From Martinezella tropici (GTDB lineage: Bacteria; Pseudomonadota; Alphaproteobacteria; Rhizobiales; Rhizobiaceae): a stretch of 64,000 nucleotides of DNA. The notes beneath the pieces are model-generated. The model worked only from the letters and a program-made list of their open reading frames with translations. It did no database searches and was not told the origin of the DNA. Of this stretch, positions 55,310-63,283 are shown piece by piece (the stretch's first letter is position 1; each line of letters starts with the position of its first letter). Location of the stretch: contig NZ_VNIP01000003.1 in NCBI RefSeq assembly GCF_008370325.1, positions 186,001-250,000 on the forward strand. Direction: 5' to 3'. The translations under genes were made by a program, and so were the position numbers.

Positions 55310-56125
55310 ATGCTTCAGGCAAAAACGCACGCCGACGTGGCGGTGACGGAAAAGATGACCGCAAAACCGCTCTTGAATGTCGACAGGGTAACGCTTCGCT
55401 ACAAGACGCCGAACCTGCTGATCACCGCGACGGAAAACGTTAGCTTCTCGGTGGCCCAGTCAGACCGCTTCGTCCTCCTCGGCCCCTCTGGCTGCGGAAA
55501 ATCGACGCTGCTGAAGGCCATCGGCGGCTATATGACGCCGACGACGGGCCGTATCGAAATCAAGGGGCAAACCGTCAAGAAACCTGGCGCCGATCGCATG
55601 ATGGTCTTCCAGGAATTCGACCAGTTGCTGCCCTGGAAGACGGTTCTGGAAAACGTGATGTTCCCGCTGACGACGGCCCGCCGCCTGCCGCGCGGCGAAG
55701 CCGAGGCCATCGCCCGCGACTATATCGAGAAGGTCAAGCTCACCCGTGCGGTCGACACCTATCCGCATATGCTGTCAGGCGGCATGAAACAGCGTGTTGC
55801 GATTGCCCGCGGGATGGCGATGCAGCCCGATATTCTCTTGATGGACGAGCCCTTCGCAGCACTCGATGCGCTGACGCGCCGGCAGATGCAGGACGAGCTC
55901 CTGCAGCTCTGGGAAGATATCCGTTTCACCGTCATCTTCGTCACCCATTCGATCGCCGAGGCGATCAAGATCTCCAACCGCATCCTGCTGCTGTCGCCGC
56001 ATCCCGGCCGCGTCAAGGCCGAGGTGCGCGACGTGGAAGCCGTCCGCGACGATCCGGCGGCCGCCGCCAAACTGGAGCAGGAAATTCATCACATGCTGTT
56101 TGCCGAACAGGGGCACAGGGAGTAA
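55310..56125 (+). CDS. ABC transporter ATPase (SsuB/TauB-like)
   Basis: A 271-residue ATPase from ATG 55310 (GGAGAAGG upstream). Walker A is GPSGCGKST, the Q-loop VFQEFDQLLPWKTVLENV, the signature LSGGMKQRVAIARG and Walker B DILLMDEPFAALD. The H-loop FVTHSIAEAI is typical of the nitrate/sulfonate/taurine group. It pairs with the permease 3 bases downstream. Confidence 0.94.
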   Translation: MLQAKTHADVAVTEKMTAKPLLNVDRVTLRYKTPNLLITATENVSFSVAQSDRFVLLGPSGCGKSTLLKAIGGYMTPTTGRIEIKGQTVKKPGADRMMVFQEFDQLLPWKTVLENVMFPLTTARRLPRGEAEAIARDYIEKVKLTRAVDTYPHMLSGGMKQRVAIARGMAMQPDILLMDEPFAALDALTRRQMQDELLQLWEDIRFTVIFVTHSIAEAIKISNRILLLSPHPGRVKAEVRDVEAVRDDPAAAAKLEQEIHHMLFAEQGHRE

Positions 56126-56128
56126 TCC

Positions 56129-56992
56129 ATGAGCGCACCGCAGATTATCCTAGCCCCCGCACCGAGCGAAGCGGCGGGCCATATTGCCGCCGTCGAACAG
56201 AAGCTCGGCACGATCGAGCTCCTCTGGCAATCGACCCTCTTCCGCAAGTCGTTGCTGATCGTCGTCCTTGCCATCATCTGGGAGGCCTATGCCCGGCATC
56301 TCGACAATCCGCTGCTGTTCCCGACGCTCAGCGACACGCTGACCGCGCTTTACGATCGCTTTGTCGACGGCGTTCTCCCGGCGCGCATTTGGACCACGCT
56401 GAAGATACTGGTGACGGGTTACATCTCGGGAACGGTTCTTGCTGCCGTGCTGACGGTCGTTGCGATCAATACCCGCATCGGCACCGATTTTCTCGAGACC
56501 ATGACGGCGATGTTCAATCCGCTGCCGGCAATCTCGCTGCTGCCACTCGCCCTGATCTGGTTCGGGCTGGGGCCGGCAAGCCTCGTCTTCGTGCTCATAC
56601 ATTCGGTCCTCTGGGCCGTCGCGCTCAATACACATGCGGGCTTTCTCGGCGTCTCTCGCACCTTGCGCATGGTCGGCGCCAATTATGGGCTGACGGGATT
56701 TTCCTATGTCTTCCGCATCCTGATCCCCGCCGCCTTCCCGTCGATCCTCACGGGGTTGAAGATCGGCTGGGCCTTCTCCTGGCGCACCTTGATTGCCGCC
56801 GAGCTTGTCTTCGGCGTCTCCTCCGGCCAAGGCGGTCTCGGCTGGTTCATCTTCGAAAACCGCAATCTTCTCGACATCCCCTCCGTCTTTGCCGGCCTGC
56901 TGACAGTCATCGTCATCGGCCTTATTGTCGAAAACCTCGTCTTCCAGACGATCGAGCGGCGCACCCTGCTAAAATGGGGCATGAAGGAATGA
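56129..56992 (+). CDS. ABC transporter permease (SsuC/TauC-like)
   Basis: A 287-residue permease, a single type expected to homodimerise. The first helix is at about 48-64 (SLLIVVLAIIWEAYA). The EAA-like region is LRMVGANYGLTGFSYVFRIL, then IPAAFPSILTGLKIGWAFSW, diagnostic of this family. It completes the importer started at 54252. Confidence 0.94.
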   Translation: MSAPQIILAPAPSEAAGHIAAVEQKLGTIELLWQSTLFRKSLLIVVLAIIWEAYARHLDNPLLFPTLSDTLTALYDRFVDGVLPARIWTTLKILVTGYISGTVLAAVLTVVAINTRIGTDFLETMTAMFNPLPAISLLPLALIWFGLGPASLVFVLIHSVLWAVALNTHAGFLGVSRTLRMVGANYGLTGFSYVFRILIPAAFPSILTGLKIGWAFSWRTLIAAELVFGVSSGQGGLGWFIFENRNLLDIPSVFAGLLTVIVIGLIVENLVFQTIERRTLLKWGMKE

Positions 56993-57047
56993 TGCGGCGC
57001 ACGGACTTATCCTTTCGGCCAACATTCGGATACAAGGCGCAAATACA

Positions 57048-58784
57048 ATGAACAGCAGGAAGAAGCCCCAGGACTTGCGCAGCGCCAGATGGTTTGCGCC
57101 GGATGATCTTAGAAGCTCGGGACACCGTTCACGCACCATGCAGATGGGCTATGCACCCGAGGAATGGACGGGCAAGCCCGTCATCGCCATCCTCAACACC
57201 TGGTCCGACGCCAACCCGTGTCATGCGCATTTCAAGCACCGCGTCGAGGACGTCAAACGCGGCGTCCTGCAGGCTGGCGGTTTCCCGCTCGAACTGCCTG
57301 CGCTTTCGTTGTCGGAAAGCTATGTGAAGCCGACGACCATGCTCTATCGCAATATGCTGGCGATGGAAGCTGAGGAACTGCTGCGCTCGCATCCCGTCGA
57401 TGGGGCCGTGCTGATGGGCGGCTGCGACAAGACCACGCCGGGCCTCGTCATGGGCGCCCTTTCCATGGGATTGCCGATGATCTACCTGCCCGCCGGCCCG
57501 ATGCTGCGCGGCAATTATCGCGGCGAATATCTGGGTTCGGGCTCCGACGCCTGGAAATTCTGGGACGAGCGCCGCGCCGGTACCATTTCGGAGAAGGAAT
57601 GGGTCGATGTCGAGGCCGGCATCGCGCGTTCCTACGGCCACTGCATGACCATGGGTACAGCGAGTACCATGACGGCAATCGCCGAGGCGCTAGGCCTCAC
57701 ACTGCCCGGTGCCAGCTCGATCCCCGCCCCCGACGCCAACCATATCCGCATGTCCTCGGCCGTCGGCCGGCGGATCGTCGAGATGGTTTGGGAAGACTTG
57801 CGGCCGGAGAAGATCATCACGGCTGCCGCCGTCAACAATGCGGTCGCTGTCGCCATGGCGACGGGCTGTTCCACCAATGCCGTCGTGCATCTGATCGCAA
57901 TGGCACGCCGCGCCGGCGTCAATCTCTCGCTTGACGATCTCGACAAGGCCGGGCGCACGACGCCGGTGCTCGCCAATATCAGGCCGACCGGCAAGACCTA
58001 TCTGATGGAGGATTTCTACTATGCCGGCGGCCTGCGCGCCTTGATGGCGAAGCTCTCTTCGAAGCTCGACCTCTCGGCGCTGACCGTATCCGGCGTCACC
58101 CTAGGCGAAACGCTGGAGGGGGCGAAATGCTACAATGACGACGTGATCCGTTCGCTCGACAATCCGGTCTATCACGAGGGGTCGCTTGCGGTACTGAAGG
58201 GTAATCTCGCGCCGACCGGTGCCGTTATCAAGCCCGCCGCCTGCGATCCGCGCTTTCACAAGCACCAGGGACCGGCGCTCGTCTTCGACAGCTATCCGGA
58301 AATGAAGGCGGCTGTCGACAACGAGGATCTCGACATCACGCCCGATCACGTCATGGTGCTGCGTGGCGCCGGCCCGCAGGGCGGCCCGGGCATGCCCGAA
58401 TGGGGGATGCTGCCGATCCCGAAAGCACTTCTGAAGAAGGGCCACAGGGATATGCTTCGCCTTTCCGACGCCCGCATGAGCGGCACCAGCTACGGCGCCT
58501 GCATTCTGCACGTCTCGCCGGAATCCCACGTCGGCGGCCCACTGGCGCTGCTACGCAATGGCGATATCGTCCGCCTCGATCTTGCAGCGCGACGCATCGA
58601 CATGCTTGTCGACGAGGATGAGCTGCAGCGCCGGCGCGACGCCTGGGTCAAGCCGGCGGAAAAATACGGCCGCGGCTTTGGCTGGATGTTCTCGCGCCAT
58701 GTCGCCCAGGCAGACACCGGCTGCGATTTCGACTTCCTGGAAACCAGCTTCGGCCCGACGCCGGGCGAGCCCGACATCTATTGA
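57048..58784 (+). CDS. IlvD/Edd-family sugar-acid dehydratase, L-arabinonate dehydratase-like
   Basis: A 578-residue Fe-S dehydratase that would convert an aldonate to its 2-keto-3-deoxy acid. Cluster cysteines C58 (DANPCHAHF), C126 (MGGCDKTTPG) and C199 (YGHCMTMGT) match, with an offset of one, those of the characterised R. leguminosarum L-arabinonate dehydratase. The catalytic Ser region LSDARMSGTSYGA is present. The similarity in length and motif spacing makes L-arabinonate (or D-fuconate/D-galactonate) the best guess, and D-xylonate possible. It lies between the importer and an RraA-type gene. Confidence 0.9.
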   Translation: MNSRKKPQDLRSARWFAPDDLRSSGHRSRTMQMGYAPEEWTGKPVIAILNTWSDANPCHAHFKHRVEDVKRGVLQAGGFPLELPALSLSESYVKPTTMLYRNMLAMEAEELLRSHPVDGAVLMGGCDKTTPGLVMGALSMGLPMIYLPAGPMLRGNYRGEYLGSGSDAWKFWDERRAGTISEKEWVDVEAGIARSYGHCMTMGTASTMTAIAEALGLTLPGASSIPAPDANHIRMSSAVGRRIVEMVWEDLRPEKIITAAAVNNAVAVAMATGCSTNAVVHLIAMARRAGVNLSLDDLDKAGRTTPVLANIRPTGKTYLMEDFYYAGGLRALMAKLSSKLDLSALTVSGVTLGETLEGAKCYNDDVIRSLDNPVYHEGSLAVLKGNLAPTGAVIKPAACDPRFHKHQGPALVFDSYPEMKAAVDNEDLDITPDHVMVLRGAGPQGGPGMPEWGMLPIPKALLKKGHRDMLRLSDARMSGTSYGACILHVSPESHVGGPLALLRNGDIVRLDLAARRIDMLVDEDELQRRRDAWVKPAEKYGRGFGWMFSRHVAQADTGCDFDFLETSFGPTPGEPDIY

Positions 58785-58802
58785 TCACGAGGGATATATC
58801 GC

Positions 58803-59528
58803 ATGAGCAATTACGTTTTGAGTAGCGAGACGCGTAACAAGCTGATGGGCGTCGCAACACCGACGATCGCCACCGCGCTTTTCAAGCGCGGCCTGCGCAA
58901 CCAGTTCATTCAGGATGTGCGGCCGCTCTCGTCAAAGAAGGCGAACATGGTCGGCCAGGCCTTTACGCTTCGCTATATTCCGGCACGCGAAGACTTGAAC
59001 ACGCTCGAAGTCTTCCGCAACCCCGAGCATCCGCAGCGCGCCGCCGTCGAGCAATGCCCGCCGGGTTTCGTGCTTGTCATGGATAGCCGCAAGGATGCGC
59101 GCGCTGCCTCGGCAGGTTCCATCCTCGTCTCGCGGCTCCAGGTGCGTGGTGTGGCCGGCGTCGTCACCGACGGCGGTTTCCGCGACAGCCCGGAAATCGC
59201 CGCTCTCGATATCCCCTCCTATCATCACCGCCCGTCCGCACCGACTAACCTGACACTGCATCAGGCGATCGAAATCAACGGCCCGATCGGTTGCGGTGAC
59301 GTGGCGGTTTTCCCCGGCGACGTTCTCGTCGGCGATAATGAGGGCGTCATCGTCATCCCCGCCCATCTCGCCGATGAAATCGCCAATGAGACCGTGGAGA
59401 TGACGGCTTACGAGGATTTCGTCACCGAAGAGGTCATGAACGGCGCGACCATCATCGGCCTCTATCCGGCGACCAGCGACGCTCCGAAGCTCAAATTCGC
59501 CGAATGGCGGAAGCGGAAGGGCCGCTGA
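58803..59528 (+). CDS. RraA-family protein (HMG/CHA aldolase-like)
   Basis: A 241-residue RraA-fold protein. The substrate/metal motif is VTDGGFRDSPEI (Arg-Asp), preceded by the GSILVSRLQVRGVAG core. The tail has VFPGDVLVGDNEGVIVIP, typical of 4-hydroxy-4-methyl-2-oxoglutarate aldolase/oxaloacetate decarboxylase relatives. It starts 18 bases after the dehydratase, so it probably acts on the 2-keto-3-deoxy acid or a later keto acid. The reaction is inference. Confidence 0.88.
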   Translation: MSNYVLSSETRNKLMGVATPTIATALFKRGLRNQFIQDVRPLSSKKANMVGQAFTLRYIPAREDLNTLEVFRNPEHPQRAAVEQCPPGFVLVMDSRKDARAASAGSILVSRLQVRGVAGVVTDGGFRDSPEIAALDIPSYHHRPSAPTNLTLHQAIEINGPIGCGDVAVFPGDVLVGDNEGVIVIPAHLADEIANETVEMTAYEDFVTEEVMNGATIIGLYPATSDAPKLKFAEWRKRKGR

Positions 59529-59542
59529 GGCCATCTGTCAGG

Positions 59543-59572
59543 CGCAGCCAGTCCGTATGACTGGCTGCGTTT
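59543..59572 (+). terminator. Terminator of the sugar-acid catabolic operon
   Basis: CGCAGCCAGTC pairs perfectly with GACTGGCTGCG (11 bp) around a 5-base loop and is followed by TTT. It separates the operon from the convergent DUF922 gene. Confidence 0.85.
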
Positions 59573-59579
59573 CTCACAG

Positions 59580-60194
59580 CTATTCTTCTCTGACCAGCTT
59601 CAGTACGAGCTGCTGGAGATTGCCGCCGTCGCTGAATTCGACCTTGTCGAAATCGCTGTTTTTCTGCCGCTCTTTGCTGGAAATCTCACCGAGCCGCTTT
59701 GTGAGTTCGACGCGGATCTTGCTGCATTTCGAGTCATCCGGCACGGAAAAGCCGACGCTTATAGCTTCGATCTCCTTGACCATATCCTTGATGAACCCAC
59801 CATGCACACGCTCATGCGCCTCGACGCCGGCGATGAATTTCTGCCAGCTTTTGCGGGTCGAAGCGGACAGTTGCGCCGAGGGTTTCGGCAAGGTGTAGGT
59901 GATCATCAGCTTCGGTATGTTGACCGTGATCATGCAGGCGCCATCCGGCTGCGGCTCGTATTTCCGCGTCCAGGTGAGTTTGAAATCGGTATGGGCGATC
60001 GCCCTCACCTTAGGGCCAAGTAACGGGCCTCGCTCGCCGATCGAATCGTAAAGTTCGGCCCCGGTTGTTCCGGCAATCGCATAGGTCTTGACGATCTCAA
60101 CCGGCTGCCAATCCGCCTGTGCTGCAAAAGGATAAAAGGCGATGCCCACCGCCAGCATACGCAACGCAATATCTGATTTCACCGAGATCCCCAT
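59580..60194 (-). CDS. DUF922-family putative secreted metalloprotease
   Basis: A protein of about 204 residues with a signal peptide (SDIALRMLAVGIAFYPFAAQA). The DUF922 core includes an HExxH-like zinc motif, H-E-R-V-H, in EAHERVHGGFIKDM. Family members are secreted or periplasmic putative Zn-proteases of unknown target. Start candidates are GTG 60206, ATG 60194 and an internal GTG preceded by GGGGA; I list 60194. It lies 63 bases downstream of the recX stop on the same strand. Confidence 0.8.
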   Translation of the reverse strand: MGISVKSDIALRMLAVGIAFYPFAAQADWQPVEIVKTYAIAGTTGAELYDSIGERGPLLGPKVRAIAHTDFKLTWTRKYEPQPDGACMITVNIPKLMITYTLPKPSAQLSASTRKSWQKFIAGVEAHERVHGGFIKDMVKEIEAISVGFSVPDDSKCSKIRVELTKRLGEISSKERQKNSDFDKVEFSDGGNLQQLVLKLVREE

Positions 60195-60257
60195 GCCTAG
60201 CCACACGCGAGCGCGGCAAACTAACCGGCGCGATCAACCATGACAATGCGGGCCGTG

Positions 60258-60794
60258 TCAAACGGCCGAGGTCGACTGCAACAGGTCTTCGGCATCCTCT
60301 CGCTCCATATCGAAAACCCTCTTGCCGATCGCGAAGCTGAAGCCATTGCGGGCGAAAGCGGATAGTTCCTTCGCCTTGCGTTTCTCGTCGAGGTCACCGC
60401 GCCGGAAGGGACCGAAGCCACGCTTCCGGGCAAAGATGACGGCGGAATGGAGATCATCGACCTCTTCCACCGCCGCGACGACCGTTTCACCATCTATGCC
60501 CTTGGCAGCGAGCTTGAAGGCAATGGCTTTCTTCGACTTGCCGGACCGAACTGCCGAACGCGTGCTGATCTCGGCATAGGCGACGTCATCGAGGACCTTC
60601 AGCTCATAGGCGAATTTGACGGCAAAATCGGCAAGCGCCTTAATCTGCACGTCGCCGATATCCTCAAATTTCTGCTTCGCCTTCTTGGAAATCGCATCGA
60701 ACAGCTGCTTCTCGGTCATCATGCGACGTTCGAGGCGATAGATGGTGGAGTTGCGTGCCCAGGAGAGCATGCGGCTTGTCGGCGCTTCATCCAT
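60258..60794 (-). CDS. recX: Regulatory protein RecX
   Basis: A RecA modulator that binds RecA filaments and inhibits strand exchange. The three-helix repeats are visible: SWARNSTIYRLERRMMTEKQ, then FAVKFAYELKVLDDVAYAEI, then AFKLAAKGIDGETVVAAVEE. MDEAPTSRMLSWARN matches the rhizobial RecX opening, so ATG 60794 is favoured over ATG 60806. It is not next to recA, as is usual in rhizobia. Confidence 0.93.
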   Translation of the reverse strand: MDEAPTSRMLSWARNSTIYRLERRMMTEKQLFDAISKKAKQKFEDIGDVQIKALADFAVKFAYELKVLDDVAYAEISTRSAVRSGKSKKAIAFKLAAKGIDGETVVAAVEEVDDLHSAVIFARKRGFGPFRRGDLDEKRKAKELSAFARNGFSFAIGKRVFDMEREDAEDLLQSTSAV

Positions 60795-61053
60795 GAAAAG
60801 GGCCATTCGAGAAGAGAGGAATCATCACGGAGAATTTTACGCGAGCAGGGCCAACCAGGCAACGAATGCGCTTGGTAATCATGGGATGATTGGCTATGGT
60901 GTCTCTGCGGCCACGGCGTTGAAACGCCGAGCGTCGAACCCCATCGACGGTGGAGGCCGTCTCAAGCATCACATTGCTATGGATCACGGAGCCTGCGGCT
61001 CTCCCGACCGCTTTGCCGATCGGGCACCAGCGCTCCGTTCAGAGGAGGCAGAA

Positions 61054-62085
61054 ATGGATTATCGCAAGCTCGGCCCAAGCGGGGCCGTTGTCACGGCCTA
61101 TTGCCTTGGCACCATGACTTTCGGCGCGGAAGCAGACGAGGCCGCGTCGCATAAACTTCTCGACGATTATTTCGCATGGGGCGGCAATTTCATCGATACC
61201 GCCGATGTCTACAGTGCCGGCAAGTCGGAGGAGATCATTGGCCGCTGGCTGAAGGCTCGCCCCGCCGAAGCCCGCCAGGCGATCGTCGCCACCAAGGGCC
61301 GTTTCCCGATGGGCAACGGACCGAACGACATCGGTCTGTCGCGCCGTCATCTCGGCCAGGCGCTGGACGATTCGCTGCGCCGTCTCGGCATCGAGCATAT
61401 CGATCTCTACCAGATGCATGCCTGGGATGCCCTGACGCCGATCGAGGAGACGCTACGGTTTCTCGACGATGCCGTGCGCGCCGGCAAGATCGGCTATTAC
61501 GGTTTCTCCAACTATGTCGGCTGGCATATCGCCAAGGCCGTCGAGATCGCCAAGGCACAGGGTTACACGCGCCCGGTCACGCTGCAGCCGCAATATAATC
61601 TGCTTGCCCGGGATATCGAGCTTGAAATCGTCGATGCCTGCCTTGATGCCGGCATAGGTCTGCTTCCCTGGTCGCCGCTTGGCGGCGGCTGGCTGACCGG
61701 CAAATATAAGCGCGACGAGATGCCGACCGGCGCCACAAGGCTTGGCGAAAACCCCAATCGCGGCAGCGAATCCTTCGCGCCGCGCAATGCGCAGGAGCGC
61801 ACCTGGGCCATCATTGCCGCCGTGGAGGAAATCGCCAAGGCGCGCGGCGCTACCATGGCACAGGTGGCGCTTGCCTGGACGGCCGCACGTCCGGCGGTCA
61901 CCTCCGTCATCCTCGGCGCCCGCACGCGTGAGCAGCTTGCCGACAATCTGGGCGCGGCCGAATTGAGGCTGACGGACGCGGAGATGGACAGGCTGAACGA
62001 GATCAGCGCACCTCAGCCCGCTGCCTATCCTTACGGCGAGAGTGGTCGGAACCAGCGCCATCGCAAGATCGAGGGCGGCCGCTAA
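61054..62085 (+). CDS. Aldo/keto reductase
   Basis: A 343-residue NADPH-dependent aldo/keto reductase. ATG 61054 follows GAGGAGG. The catalytic tetrad is visible: Asp and Tyr in NFIDTADVYSAG, Lys in VATKGRF, and His in YQMHAWD. The barrel ends VTSVILGARTREQLADN. Substrates of this general class are broad, and no pathway neighbour tells which applies. The long upstream frame to 60742 overlaps recX and is not used. It is convergent with another AKR gene. Confidence 0.92.
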   Translation: MDYRKLGPSGAVVTAYCLGTMTFGAEADEAASHKLLDDYFAWGGNFIDTADVYSAGKSEEIIGRWLKARPAEARQAIVATKGRFPMGNGPNDIGLSRRHLGQALDDSLRRLGIEHIDLYQMHAWDALTPIEETLRFLDDAVRAGKIGYYGFSNYVGWHIAKAVEIAKAQGYTRPVTLQPQYNLLARDIELEIVDACLDAGIGLLPWSPLGGGWLTGKYKRDEMPTGATRLGENPNRGSESFAPRNAQERTWAIIAAVEEIAKARGATMAQVALAWTAARPAVTSVILGARTREQLADNLGAAELRLTDAEMDRLNEISAPQPAAYPYGESGRNQRHRKIEGGR

Positions 62086-62093
62086 ATACGGTT

Positions 62094-62124
62094 GGCGGCG
62101 GAGCAGTCAATTTGCTCCGCCGCC
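62094..62124. terminator. Bidirectional terminator between convergent aldo/keto reductase genes
   Basis: GGCGGCGGAGCA pairs perfectly with TGCTCCGCCGCC (12 bp) around a 7-base loop. It serves both convergent genes, although U-runs are short. Confidence 0.7.
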
Positions 62125-62154
62125 ATCATTGCCATAGTCCGGAGTACTACCGCG

Positions 62155-63189
62155 TCAAACCAGCGGCGGATTGAGTCTCGCAAAGCCTTCCTGACGCCGA
62201 TACGGAAAATAGGGGTAGGGAGCCGTCAGCTCGCTCACCTTGTCCAGCTTCTCGATCTGCTCTTTCGAAAGCGTCCAGCCGACCGCACCGAGATTTTGCC
62301 GCAGCTGCTCTTCGTTGCGCGCGCCGATGATGACGCTGGCGACCGTCGGCCGGCTCAGCAGCCAGTTGATCGCGATCTGCGGCACGCTCTTTCCGGTCTC
62401 GCCGGCGATCTCATCCAGCACATCGACGATATCGAACAGCTTCTCGTCATCGACGGGCGGACCGAAGGTCGCTGTCTCGTGCAGCCGGCTCTTTTCCGGC
62501 AACGGCTGCCCGCGACGGATCTTGCCGGTCAACCTGCCCCATGCGAGCGGACTCCAGACCAAGGCGCCGACGTTCTGATCCTTACCCAGCGGCATCAGCT
62601 CCCATTCGTAATCGCGGCCGGCGAGCGAATAATAGACCTGATGGGCGACGTGTCGGACATAGGCGTACTTGTCGGAGATGGCGAGCGACTTCATCAGCTC
62701 CCAGCCCGAGAAGTTGGACGCTCCGATGTAGCGGATCTTTCCTGCCGTCACGAGGCCATCAAGGGTGGAGAGTGTTTCTTCGACCGGGGTCGAAGCGTCG
62801 AAGGCATGCAATTGCAAGATGTCGATATAATCGGTCCCGAGGCGGCGCAAGGCAGCGTCGACCGATCTGATCAGCCGCGAACGCGAACTCCCCCAATCGG
62901 CCGGCCCCTCGCCCATCGGCAAAGCTGTCTTCGTCGAGATCAGCACGGCATCGCGCCTGCCACGGATCGCTTGGCCGAGTACCTCCTCCGATGCGCCTGC
63001 CGAATAGACATCGGCCGTATCGAAGAGATTGACACCCGCCTCCAGGCAGATATCGACCAGACGGCGCGCCTCCGCCGCATCCGTCGAGCCCCAGGCGCTG
63101 AAGAGGGGGCCGCTGCCGGCAAACGTGCCGGCGCCGAAACTGAGCACGGGAACGCGCAAGCCGGAAGCACCGAGATTTCTGTATTCCAT
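62155..63189 (-). CDS. Aldo/keto reductase
   Basis: A 344-residue aldo/keto reductase. ATG 63189 follows GGAGAC. Tetrad residues occur in NLFDTADVYSAG, ISTKTALPMG and LQLHAFD. The C-terminal cofactor loop is VASVIIGARNEEQLRQN. It ends PYPYFPYRRQEGFARLNPP, a tail common in rhizobial members. It is divergent from the LysR gene, with a palindrome in the gap, so LysR control is likely. Confidence 0.92.
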   Translation of the reverse strand: MEYRNLGASGLRVPVLSFGAGTFAGSGPLFSAWGSTDAAEARRLVDICLEAGVNLFDTADVYSAGASEEVLGQAIRGRRDAVLISTKTALPMGEGPADWGSSRSRLIRSVDAALRRLGTDYIDILQLHAFDASTPVEETLSTLDGLVTAGKIRYIGASNFSGWELMKSLAISDKYAYVRHVAHQVYYSLAGRDYEWELMPLGKDQNVGALVWSPLAWGRLTGKIRRGQPLPEKSRLHETATFGPPVDDEKLFDIVDVLDEIAGETGKSVPQIAINWLLSRPTVASVIIGARNEEQLRQNLGAVGWTLSKEQIEKLDKVSELTAPYPYFPYRRQEGFARLNPPLV

Positions 63190-63222
63190 CGTCTGTCTCC
63201 TGTTGGTTCTTCAGATAGATAG

Positions 63223-63241
63223 ATCACCAAAGGAAAGTGAT
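63223..63241. promoter_or_regulatory. LysR-type binding site between the AKR and LysR genes
   Basis: ATCAC-N9-GTGAT is a 19-bp interrupted palindrome containing the T-N11-A pattern. It lies 34 bases from the reductase start and 43 from the LysR start. Confidence 0.6.
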
Positions 63242-63283
63242 ATAGATTACCGGTCAGAAATTGATTTGTGATTTGAATTCATC

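Noticed and set aside
60742..61053. N-terminal extension of the aldo/keto reductase frame
   Set aside because: It runs back into recX. ATG 61054 has a strong GAGGAGG site and gives the normal family length.
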